From positions 1-64,000 of the forward strand of contig JAVWJP010000005.1 in assembly GCA_036638975.1 (NCBI GenBank): DNA of 64,000 bases, read 5' to 3'. Made by a program: the position numbers and the translations under genes. The stretch comes from JAVWJP01 sp036638975. GTDB lineage: Bacteria; Bacillota; Clostridia; Oscillospirales; Ruminococcaceae. Positions 7,526 through 15,758 of the stretch are shown piece by piece; position 1 is the first letter of the stretch; each line of letters starts with the position of its first letter. The notes below the pieces were generated by a model. It was given only the letters and a program-made list of their open reading frames with translations, did no database searches and was not told the origin of the DNA.

Positions 7526-10186
7526 ATGGCAAGACGTGAAATTACCGAAGCACAGCTTTATGAGGGACTAAGCGAAAGAGAAGCCGAAAAACGCCTTATT
7601 GAATATGGAGAAAATGTGCTGACAGGGGCAAAAAAGAGCAGCCCTTTAAAGCTGTTTTTGGGGCAGTTTAAAGACATAATGGTTATGATACTGCTTGTAG
7701 CGACGGCGCTTTCTGTTTTTATGGGCGAGGGCGTGGAGGCTTTTACAATATCGCTGATAGTGCTTATAAATGCAATTTTGGGATTCTTGCAGGAGTACAG
7801 AACAGAAAAAACCTTAGAGGCACTAAAAAAACTTGCTGCACCTGTCGCAACAGTTATGCGCAGCGGCAGGCAAACAGAGCTACCCGCCTGCGAGCTTGTG
7901 CCGGGAGATTTGCTGCTTATTAAAGCGGGGGACAGAGTACCCGCCGATGCGGAGATTATTTTTGCGGCGGCAATTGAGGCAGACGAGGCGCTTTTAAGTG
8001 GAGAATCGCTGCCGGTAGAAAAAACAGTAGAGCATAAAAGTATGCTTTATATGGGGACAAACATTGTAAAAGGGCACTGCAAAGCAAAGGTTATTTGCAC
8101 CGGAATGAAAACCGAAATGGGCAAAATAGCAGGTATGCTAAGTGAGATAAAAGAAGAAAAAACACCTCTTCAGTTAAAGCTTGACGGCATGAGCAAATGG
8201 TTGGCGGCGGGGTGTCTTTTGGTGTGTGCTGTGGTTACCATAGCCGGTATAATGCGAGGAGAGCCTGTCTTTGATATGCTGCTTACCGGCATATCGCTTT
8301 CGGTTGCTGCAATACCGGAGGGCTTGCCTGCGGTTGTGACAATAGCGCTTGCTATAGCGGTTAAAAGAATGCTGGGACGCGGGGCGCTTATAAGAAAGCT
8401 GCACGTTGTAGAGGCAATGGGCTGCGCCAATGTAATATGCTCTGACAAAACTGGCACATTAACCGAAAACCGTATGGTTGTAAAAGAGCTGTATACACAG
8501 CAGTATAATGTAACGGTAACAAACGAAAAAAACGACTGTGAGGGCGAAATTATATGCGGTGGCAAAAGTATAAATTCTACTTTATTACCAGATGTACGTT
8601 TACTTTTGGACATTGCGGTTTTGTGCAACAACAGCTTTTTTGAAAAAGAAAACGGTCTTATGCGGGCGGTGGGTGAGCCAACCGAAAACGCCCTGCTCTG
8701 CCTTGCCGCAAAGGCAAAAATAACACGCGAATACTCAGAGAAAAGCTTTACGCGCGTGGGTGAGCTTCCGTTCGACTCGGTGCGCAAATGTATGTCGGTT
8801 ATTGTGGAGGAGCGCGGAGGAGGACGGTATTTACTTACAAAGGGTGCGCCAGATGTTATACTTAAAAATTGCAGTTGTTTTTTGCAGGGGCGTGACGAGC
8901 TTACCCTTACGCCGACAGCCGCCCGCACCTTTGTACAAGCAAACGAGAAAATGGCAAAAAGGGCATTGCGCGTGCTTGCCTTTGCTTACCGTAAGCTTAC
9001 AGAGGGCGAAACTCCGCAGGACGAAAGCGGGCTTGTCCTTGTGGGGCTTGCCGGAATGCTGGACCCTCCGCGCAAGGAGGCAAGGGAAGCAGTGCGCAGG
9101 TGCCGCAGGGCAGGGATAAAAACCGTTATGATAACAGGTGACCATAAGCTTACCGCCTCTGCTGTGGCGGAAGAGCTGCATATTTTGCGCGAGGGCGACA
9201 CAGTGTTAACAGGCAAAGAGCTTGATGAAATGGACGATGCACAGCTTCTTCGCACGGCTGCTAAAACTACTGTTTATGCCAGAGTAAGCCCCGCACACAA
9301 GCTTAGGATTGTGCGGGCGCTTAAAAAACAGGGCAATATTGTGGCGATGACAGGCGACGGTGTAAACGATGCCCCCGCCATAAAGGAAGCAGATATAGGT
9401 GTAGCTATGGGCAGCGGAGGTACAGACGTCACAAAGGAAGCGTCCTCTCTTATTCTTTTAGACAATAATTTTGCAACGCTGGTTGCAGCCATAGAGGAAG
9501 GGCGCGTAATTTATCGCAATATACGCAAATTTATACGCTATTTGTTATCGTGTAATATAGGCGAGGTTATAACAATGTTTGCGGGTATGCTTATGGGTAT
9601 GCCTGTGGTACTTTTACCTATTCAAATATTGCTTATAAACCTTGCAACCGACGGCTTGCCGGCAATAGCCTTGGGCTTGGAGCCGGCAGACAGTAAAATT
9701 ATGGAGGAGCGTCCGCGAGGTAAAAACGAAACTATATTTTCAGGCGGGCTGCTTTCTGCCATTATTTTTAGAGGCTTGCTTATAGGGCTTACAACGCTTG
9801 CGGTGTTTACAAGCTTTATGCGGAATTTTGGCAGTGTAGAGCTTGCACGCACCGCCGCATTTGCAACGCTTGTAATAACGCAGCTGATACACGTTTTTGA
9901 GTGCAAAAGCGAGGAGCACGGAATTTTTGGAATAGACTTTTTTAACAATAAAAAGCTTATCGCTGCCGTTGCAATTTCTGCCGTCGTTTTGTGGGGCGCA
10001 ATATATGTGCCGTTCCTTGCTGTTATTTTTAAAACTGTTCCGCTTGCGCCTGTTCATCTTATGATGATGTCCGTCTATATAATGGCTGTACCTATAGCTT
10101 CCTCGGCAATTTTGTTTTTTAAAAACAGACCGCATTTTACCAAAAATGAAGCTACGGAAAAAGTAAAATCAAAGCCCGAATATTAA
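7526..10186 (+). CDS. P-type cation ATPase, calcium-transporting type (P2A)
   Basis: This 886-residue membrane pump probably exports Ca2+ using ATP. It shows the N-terminal cation-ATPase domain, the actuator loop motif SGESLPVEK, the M4 motif PEGLP, the phosphorylation site SDKTGTLT with Asp307, the nucleotide-binding domain and the hinge TGDGVNDAPA. In M6, NLATDGLPA resembles the Asn/Asp pair that binds Ca2+ in SERCA-like pumps. These features fit bacterial Ca2+ ATPases such as Listeria LMCA1; a different divalent cation is possible. The SD GGAGGG precedes the ATG. It is transcribed alone, with catalase following after 150 bp. Confidence 0.92.
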   Translation: MARREITEAQLYEGLSEREAEKRLIEYGENVLTGAKKSSPLKLFLGQFKDIMVMILLVATALSVFMGEGVEAFTISLIVLINAILGFLQEYRTEKTLEALKKLAAPVATVMRSGRQTELPACELVPGDLLLIKAGDRVPADAEIIFAAAIEADEALLSGESLPVEKTVEHKSMLYMGTNIVKGHCKAKVICTGMKTEMGKIAGMLSEIKEEKTPLQLKLDGMSKWLAAGCLLVCAVVTIAGIMRGEPVFDMLLTGISLSVAAIPEGLPAVVTIALAIAVKRMLGRGALIRKLHVVEAMGCANVICSDKTGTLTENRMVVKELYTQQYNVTVTNEKNDCEGEIICGGKSINSTLLPDVRLLLDIAVLCNNSFFEKENGLMRAVGEPTENALLCLAAKAKITREYSEKSFTRVGELPFDSVRKCMSVIVEERGGGRYLLTKGAPDVILKNCSCFLQGRDELTLTPTAARTFVQANEKMAKRALRVLAFAYRKLTEGETPQDESGLVLVGLAGMLDPPRKEAREAVRRCRRAGIKTVMITGDHKLTASAVAEELHILREGDTVLTGKELDEMDDAQLLRTAAKTTVYARVSPAHKLRIVRALKKQGNIVAMTGDGVNDAPAIKEADIGVAMGSGGTDVTKEASSLILLDNNFATLVAAIEEGRVIYRNIRKFIRYLLSCNIGEVITMFAGMLMGMPVVLLPIQILLINLATDGLPAIALGLEPADSKIMEERPRGKNETIFSGGLLSAIIFRGLLIGLTTLAVFTSFMRNFGSVELARTAAFATLVITQLIHVFECKSEEHGIFGIDFFNNKKLIAAVAISAVVLWGAIYVPFLAVIFKTVPLAPVHLMMMSVYIMAVPIASSAILFFKNRPHFTKNEATEKVKSKPEY

Positions 10187-10275
10187 CGTAATATACAAAT
10201 AAAAGAAAAATAAATGAGCAAAATATGAAATTTTATAGAAATATATAAACTATATTGCTTTTGTACATTTAGTAT

Positions 10276-10306
10276 TTTATAATGAAGTTGCTTCAGGCAT
10301 TATAAA
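10276..10306 (+). promoter_or_regulatory. Inverted repeat upstream of catalase (PerR-half-site-like)
   Basis: TTTATAAT (10276-10283) and its perfect inverse ATTATAAA (10299-10306) flank a 15-bp spacer that itself holds GAAG-TTG-CTTC. The half-sites resemble those of a PerR box, but the known box has a one-base spacer, so this would be a split site or simply a hairpin. TATAAT at 10278-10283 could also serve as a -10. It lies 34 bp before the katA start. Confidence 0.45.
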
Positions 10307-10339
10307 GGGGCACAAATGTATAGAAGGAGTGGTAAAAAC

Positions 10340-11839
10340 ATGGATATTAATAAACTTACAAATGAAGTAGGAGCACCGATAGCTGATAACGAGCATTCAA
10401 TAACGTCGGGTCCGCGCGGACCTGTTGCCATGCAAGATGTTTGGCTTATGGAGAAAATGGCGCATTTTAACCGCGAAGTTATTCCGGAGCGCCGTATGCA
10501 CGCAAAAGGCTGGGGTGCCTATGGCAAATTTACTGTCACCGATGATATATCAAAGTATACACGCGCTAAGGTTTTGCAGCCCGGTGCCGTTACAGATACA
10601 TTTGTTCGTTTCTCTACTGTTGCAGGAGAACGCGGCGCGGCAGATACCGAGCGCGATATTCGCGGATTTGCCTGCAAATTCTATACAGATGAGGGCAACT
10701 GGGACCTTGTAGGTAACAATACACCAACTTTTTTTATACGTGATGTACATAATTTTTCAGACTTAAACCGTGCGGTTAAGCGCGACCCTAAAACAGGCAG
10801 ACGCTCGGCGCAAAACAACTGGGATTTCTGGACGCTTTTGCCTGAGGCTTTTCATCAAACAACCATAGTAATGTCAGACCGCGGGATACCTGCGTCATTC
10901 CGCAATATGCACGTTTTTGGCGAGCATACCTTTAGCTTTTATAATGCAAACAATGAACGTGTCTGGTGTAAATTCCACCTTAAAACACAGCAGGGGATAA
11001 AAAACCTAAGTGACTCCGAAGCAGAAAAAATTGCGGGAATGGACAGAGAATATCACGGCAAAGACCTTTATGAGGCGATAGAGCGCGGTGACTTCCCAAA
11101 ATGGACAATGTATGTTCAGATTATGACAGAGCAACAAGCAAAGGAGCACTACGAAAACCCGTTTGATATAACTAAGATTTGGCGGCATAAAGAGTTCCCG
11201 CTTATAAAGGTTGGTGTGCTGGAGCTTAACCGCAACCCCGAGAACTACTTTGCCGAGGTTGAGCAAGCCGCATTTACACCTGCCCATGTAGTACCGGGCA
11301 TTGGTTTTTCTCCCGATGTATTTCTACAGGGAAGGCTTTTTGCTTACGGAGATGCACAGCGTTACCGTTTGGGCGTAAACCATAATTTAATTCCTGTTAA
11401 TCAGGCAAAATGCCCTGTGAACGATTACCACCGCGACGGTGCTATGCGTGTTGACGGTAACTACGGAGCAGCACCGGCATACAGCCCAAACAGCTACGGC
11501 GCATGGACAGCACAGCCTGAGGTTATGGAGCCACCGCTGGATTTGGGAGGCGCGATGTACCGCTATGACCCGACAGATGACCCGACAGATGATTGCTTCC
11601 GCGCAGGTGGGGAGCTTTACAGGCTTATTACAGAGGACAAAAAGGCACTGCTTATCGAAAACACTGCTCGCAATATTGCTTCTGTAACAGAGCCTATAAA
11701 ATATCGCCATGCGGTTCACTGCTACTGGGCAGATAAAGACTACGGCACGCGCATGACGGCGGCTATGGGGCTTGATATTAAAAGGGTTGAGGAGCTCGCC
11801 AAGGGTGACCACAAGGCTCTTGTAAAGGCAACCATTTAA
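10340..11839 (+). CDS. katA: Catalase, monofunctional haem type (clade 3)
   Basis: KatA breaks hydrogen peroxide down to water and oxygen in the cytoplasm. The family motifs are clear: the distal His in IPERRMHAKGWGAYG (about residue 49), the Asn in LVGNNTPTFF, and the proximal haem ligand Tyr in RLFAYGDAQRYRLG near residue 342. The length, 499 residues, is that of small-subunit catalases. I start at 10340 because AGAAGGAG lies about ten bases upstream; an ATG at 10316 lacks an SD. A clear terminator follows. In an otherwise anaerobic-looking genome it would serve oxidative-stress defence. Confidence 0.96.
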   Translation: MDINKLTNEVGAPIADNEHSITSGPRGPVAMQDVWLMEKMAHFNREVIPERRMHAKGWGAYGKFTVTDDISKYTRAKVLQPGAVTDTFVRFSTVAGERGAADTERDIRGFACKFYTDEGNWDLVGNNTPTFFIRDVHNFSDLNRAVKRDPKTGRRSAQNNWDFWTLLPEAFHQTTIVMSDRGIPASFRNMHVFGEHTFSFYNANNERVWCKFHLKTQQGIKNLSDSEAEKIAGMDREYHGKDLYEAIERGDFPKWTMYVQIMTEQQAKEHYENPFDITKIWRHKEFPLIKVGVLELNRNPENYFAEVEQAAFTPAHVVPGIGFSPDVFLQGRLFAYGDAQRYRLGVNHNLIPVNQAKCPVNDYHRDGAMRVDGNYGAAPAYSPNSYGAWTAQPEVMEPPLDLGGAMYRYDPTDDPTDDCFRAGGELYRLITEDKKALLIENTARNIASVTEPIKYRHAVHCYWADKDYGTRMTAAMGLDIKRVEELAKGDHKALVKATI

Positions 11840-11906
11840 CAAATAAAGCTCTGCAATATTAATTACGCGCGTGCTACAGCAACTGCGCAATTAAAAGCTT
11901 ATATTT

Positions 11907-11944
11907 AACGCGCCGAAGCACTGCTGTGCTCCGGCGCGTTTTTA
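11907..11944 (+). terminator. Terminator of katA
   Basis: AACGCGCCGAAGCAC pairs with GTGCTCCGGCGCGTT across a TGCT loop, with one mismatch, and is followed by TTTTTA. It is a strong GC-rich stem with a T-run. Confidence 0.85.
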
Positions 11945-11986
11945 TGGGAGTTTAATATATAATTGAAAAAACAATTTGCGCAGATG

Positions 11987-12014
11987 TAGACAAAGTTTAA
12001 AAAGCGTATATACT
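11987..12014 (+). promoter_or_regulatory. Promoter of the lipoprotein gene
   Basis: TAGACA (11987-11992) and TATACT (12009-12014) are 16 bp apart and precede the lipoprotein start by about 45 bp. Confidence 0.5.
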
Positions 12015-12058
12015 TATATTGGTTTATAAAACACATAAAAAAACAGGAGGCATTGTAA

Positions 12059-12736
12059 ATGAGAAAATTTGTTACTGCTTTAGAGATTATACTTGTACTG
12101 GTGGCGGCTGTCTTTGTAGTTTCCTGCGCAAATAATTCAAGCAGCAAAGCGGCAGAAGTCGCACAAAGTGAAGTATCCTCGTCAAAAAGCACAGCAGAAG
12201 CAGATAAGGCGTCAGAGTCAAAATCATCTGAGCCGGTTAAAGCTTCATCTGAGGAGCTTATGACGGTGGAGGAAGTAAAAAAAATGCTGGAGCCAAAGCT
12301 GGAAGACGGATATTACCTTATGTCGGCTTTTGTGAATGGATTTGACACAAAAGATGATAAGCCCTCGGCTGTAGATGCCAAGTTTTATCTTGTTAATGAT
12401 TCGAGATTTACTAACATAGCAGAGCTGAAAGCCGAAGTTGAAAAATATTATTCCAAAGAGCTGGCACAGACGCTTTTTTACGGCCCGCTTTTAGAGGATA
12501 AGCAATTCGTTAAATATAAGGATATTGACGGAAAGCTTTATTGCAACAACGATGTAGGCGGCAAAGGCTTTAGCGCAGGGTGGGATTTAGACGACCTTAC
12601 AATTGAAAGCCAAACCGCAGATACCCTTAAAGTAAAGGTTATGCTTGAACGTTTTAATGAACCTGAGGGCAAATGTGAAATAAGCATGATAAAGGAAAAC
12701 GGAAACTGGGTTTTTGATAAAACTATCGACCTTTAA
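12059..12736 (+). CDS. Putative lipoprotein, function unknown
   Basis: This 225-residue protein starts with a hydrophobic signal peptide ending in the lipobox VVSC (Cys23), so it should be lipid-anchored outside the membrane. A Ser/Lys/Ala-rich linker (residues about 25-65) joins it to a globular domain of about 155 residues. That domain has aromatic and charged stretches (GYYLMSAFVNGF, VEKYYSKELAQ, NGNWVFDK) reminiscent of NTF2-like or IseA-like folds, but I do not recognise it with confidence. The SD AGGAGGC precedes the ATG. It stands alone between katA and the convergent EpsG-like gene. The lipobox assignment is solid, the function open. Confidence 0.8.
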   Translation: MRKFVTALEIILVLVAAVFVVSCANNSSSKAAEVAQSEVSSSKSTAEADKASESKSSEPVKASSEELMTVEEVKKMLEPKLEDGYYLMSAFVNGFDTKDDKPSAVDAKFYLVNDSRFTNIAELKAEVEKYYSKELAQTLFYGPLLEDKQFVKYKDIDGKLYCNNDVGGKGFSAGWDLDDLTIESQTADTLKVKVMLERFNEPEGKCEISMIKENGNWVFDKTIDL

Positions 12737-12793
12737 TATAAGCATTATTATAAAGCGGGGGTACATATGTTTAGGGCAAACCCGCCTTGCTAT

Positions 12794-14002
12794 TTAAAGC
12801 ACAGGCGGAACAACCCCCGAAAATATGGTGGCATACGGGACTAAAAGCAGTCGGTTTGCCGCAAGTAAAAACAGGTAGTAAAATAGCCCGCCAAAAATCA
12901 TAAAGCCTATGGCAGCAAAGTACATGGCTCTTGTGTCATGTAAGCGCGCCTTTATTTCTCCGTATTTTTGCAGTGCACGTTTTTTGTCACCTGCACCGCT
13001 TTTAAGCGCCTTGCTTGCCAGCTCCAGCTCCAGCCTGTCATCTTCTTTTACCGCCAGACACTGCATTATTTCGGGTAAAAGCAGCATGGAAACAGGCAAA
13101 AGCATAAGAGCAAAGCGCTGAAAAATAAAGTTTCTATAGGTGACAATAAACAGCATTGCAGAGTAAAGGCTTAGGTTTATAAGCGGCAGATTTTGTGGGT
13201 TTCTTTCTAAAAGCTTGCCGCGCAGTAAATACACCACTAAAAACAATAGTATAGGTACAAAGCCCGTTTGCAAGTCGCGTCCCATTGTATAATATGTGCC
13301 GACTTGATAATCTGTATAGACATATTTTGTTACAAAAGCTATAATCGGTTCTGAAAACAATACAAAAAGCAGTGTACCAACACCGTATATTGAAAGAGAG
13401 ATTTTGTTGAGCGGCAGCTGTGCTAAAAAGTAAACAGGTATAAGAACAAGCATACTTTTGTGGAAGGTTGCCGAGAGCAAAACAATCAGCACATAGGGCA
13501 CAAGCTTTTTCTTTTGCAGGTAGGGCAGGGCAAACATAAATATGCAAATTGCTATTTGATGGCGCAAGGTGCAAAGCGTATAGCCAAAAAAGCCAAAGCT
13601 TATAAATACAAACATACTCATCCATACGCTTGGTGAATACTTCCACAAAAAAACAGTGGTAAGCCCTATACATACAAGTGCAATACCAAAGGCAAAGGTC
13701 ATTTGAGTGCTACCGAAAAATGAAATGATATAATTTAAAAAGCCATAACCAAATTCTGTTTTAAAAATATTTGCGTCACCGGTTATAAACTCCCACCCGC
13801 CGCTGCACACTTGCTCAAAATATGGAAGATATGATTGCCAATAGTCAACACCGACAGCAGAAGCCCTAATAGTAGACATCACGATAAGCACCACAGATGT
13901 GAGTGTTAAAAATATCGCGTCGTTTCGTCTGCATGGGTGTCTTTCGCATAATAGTATGCCAAAAGCGGCAACGCAGGTTGCCAAAATTAAATAAGGTGTC
14001 AT
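12794..14002 (-). CDS. EpsG-like polytopic membrane protein
   Basis: This protein of about 402 residues has roughly ten hydrophobic segments. It resembles the EpsG family, membrane proteins linked to exopolysaccharide polymerization. Matching features are the early TIRASAVGVDYWQSYLPYF segment (the family's R...G.D...Y motif), the TEFGYGFLNYI segment and the short R-H-Q turn in TLRHQIA. I chose the ATG at 14002 because GGGAGAGG lies just upstream. A longer frame from 14077 would overlap the upstream ABC gene. It is the last gene after an ABC exporter pair. No glycosyltransferases are nearby, so its polysaccharide role is uncertain. A hairpin at about 12782-12808 may end the operon. Confidence 0.75.
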   Translation of the reverse strand: MTPYLILATCVAAFGILLCERHPCRRNDAIFLTLTSVVLIVMSTIRASAVGVDYWQSYLPYFEQVCSGGWEFITGDANIFKTEFGYGFLNYIISFFGSTQMTFAFGIALVCIGLTTVFLWKYSPSVWMSMFVFISFGFFGYTLCTLRHQIAICIFMFALPYLQKKKLVPYVLIVLLSATFHKSMLVLIPVYFLAQLPLNKISLSIYGVGTLLFVLFSEPIIAFVTKYVYTDYQVGTYYTMGRDLQTGFVPILLFLVVYLLRGKLLERNPQNLPLINLSLYSAMLFIVTYRNFIFQRFALMLLPVSMLLLPEIMQCLAVKEDDRLELELASKALKSGAGDKKRALQKYGEIKARLHDTRAMYFAAIGFMIFGGLFYYLFLLAANRLLLVPYATIFSGVVPPVL

Positions 14003-14057
14003 TAAATATATACCTCTCCCTCTTCGTTTTACTGTTTGATTATACCTTACTACAGTG

Positions 14058-15758
14058 TCAAATGTCAATTTTGGCACTGCTTTTTTTTGCGTTTGTTACT
14101 GAGGATATATGTCCGTTTTCTAAAAGTATTATTTCGTCACTACCTTTTACAGAGGATATTCTGTGGGTTATGGATAAAATCATCTTTTTTTCGCCTGCTT
14201 TTTTTAAAACTGTTACTACATTTTCTTCGGTAACAGAATCGAGATTCGCCGTCACTTCGTCCAACAGCAAAATAGGCGGGTTGCTGACAATGGCACGGGC
14301 TATGCTAAGCAGTTGTTTTTGTCCTTTAGAAAATACATTTCCGTCTGAAACGTCGGTTTTATAGCCGTTTTCAAGGCTTAAAACATATTCGTGCAGCCCT
14401 GTAAATATCATTGCCGCCTCAATTTGTTCTTGTGTTATACTGCTGTCCCAAAGGCTTATCTGCTCTGAGATATTGCCACGCACAAAGCTAAAATGCTGCT
14501 CTACGTAGCCGAAGATTTGCCGCTTTTGCTCGTTTTTTATGCTGTATACATCTGTACCGCCAAGTGTGACAGTGCCGCTTGTGGGGCGCAGAAGCCCTGT
14601 TATAAGCTTAAACATTGTTGTTTTGCCAACGCCTGTTCTACCTACAAAGCAAATGTTTTGGCGGGGGGGAAAGCGCAAGCTTATGTGTTCAAGAACAGGC
14701 GAAGCCGCATCATAGGCAAAGGACACGTCATTAAAGCAAAATTCGGCACCGTTCTGCCGTAGCTCGGCAACATTAAGCTCTGCTTTTTGTCCGTTATCTT
14801 CATTTTGGGCTAAAAACTCGTCTATGCTTTGAATACCCGAAAGTCCTTTTTGTATGCTTTGCAGCTCTGTTCCAAGGTTATCCACAGGTGCAAAAAGGTT
14901 AGTTATAAGGCTTATGGCTGCGGTCAACATACCTATAGAAACACCAAATATACTGCCCCCGCCAGAGGCAAGCAGTAAAACTGCGGCAGTTACAAGCGCG
15001 GTTATTACCTGTATAATAGGTGAATAACAGGAGTCGTAAAAATTAACTTTATTCATAGTGCTGTAATTATCTTTAAGATAGCTGTCGTAGTGCGCTTTCA
15101 TGTAGCTTTCTTTATGAAAGCATTTAATCATGATAATATTTTTTACACTCTCTGAAATATGGTTGTTCACCTTAGAAAGCTCTTGCAGGTTTGCGGCTTG
15201 TGAGGTGAGCATTTTTTTACGGAAATATGCCGTAAGCAGGTATAAAAGCGGCAGCAGACAAAGTGCAAATATGCCAAGACCTGTGCTAAAAATCCATATC
15301 GAGATTATTATGCCGAATATTTTAAAGCAGTCTATCACCATGCTTATAATCCCATTTGAAAAAAGCGAATTAATGTTTTCTACATCATTTAAAAAATGTG
15401 AGGCTATTGTACCGCTTGCGTTTTCGCTAAAATAAGCTGTCTCTATGCAGGTGAGCTTATTTGCCATGACACTGCGGATTTCACAAACTATTCTTTGTCC
15501 AAAAACCGTAAGCAAAAAACCGTTCAGAAAATCAAAAACACCAATAAGCATGAACGAAAAAAAATATACTGCCGCAATGCTTACAAGCCCCTCTGTTTTG
15601 CCTTTTGTCAGGTAATTATCTATTGTTATTTTTAGAATTTGCGGAGGCAGCAGGCTGAGCACAACCACTGAAGCAACGGTGAACAAAAGACCCAAAGACA
15701 AGACCTTGCTTTGAAGCAGCACGGTTTTAATAATATTGCTTATTTTATTTTTGTTCAT
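14058..15758 (-). CDS. ABC exporter half-transporter, canonical Walker B subunit
   Basis: This 566-residue protein has an N-terminal six-helix exporter membrane domain (residues about 1-320) and a C-terminal nucleotide-binding domain. Seen are Walker A GRTGVGKTT, a Q-loop, a deviant signature FSKGQKQ in place of LSGGQ, Walker B LLLDE with the catalytic Glu, and the switch His in ITHRISS. It overlaps the upstream half-transporter gene by 14 bp. The two together fit a heterodimeric exporter with one consensus and one degenerate ATP site: this subunit supplies the Glu but a poor signature. Substrate unknown; drugs, lipids or peptides are usual for the class. Confidence 0.9.
   Translation of the reverse strand: MNKNKISNIIKTVLLQSKVLSLGLLFTVASVVVLSLLPPQILKITIDNYLTKGKTEGLVSIAAVYFFSFMLIGVFDFLNGFLLTVFGQRIVCEIRSVMANKLTCIETAYFSENASGTIASHFLNDVENINSLFSNGIISMVIDCFKIFGIIISIWIFSTGLGIFALCLLPLLYLLTAYFRKKMLTSQAANLQELSKVNNHISESVKNIIMIKCFHKESYMKAHYDSYLKDNYSTMNKVNFYDSCYSPIIQVITALVTAAVLLLASGGGSIFGVSIGMLTAAISLITNLFAPVDNLGTELQSIQKGLSGIQSIDEFLAQNEDNGQKAELNVAELRQNGAEFCFNDVSFAYDAASPVLEHISLRFPPRQNICFVGRTGVGKTTMFKLITGLLRPTSGTVTLGGTDVYSIKNEQKRQIFGYVEQHFSFVRGNISEQISLWDSSITQEQIEAAMIFTGLHEYVLSLENGYKTDVSDGNVFSKGQKQLLSIARAIVSNPPILLLDEVTANLDSVTEENVVTVLKKAGEKKMILSITHRISSVKGSDEIILLENGHISSVTNAKKSSAKIDI

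Noticed and set aside
8170..8928. 252-residue open frame on the minus strand inside the P-type ATPase gene
   Set aside because: Shadow frame of a conserved coding region with no SD or recognisable domain.
11568..11591. 12-bp tandem duplication within katA (DPTDDPTDD)
   Set aside because: It keeps the frame and replaces a segment of about the same length in other catalases, so it looks like normal loop variation.
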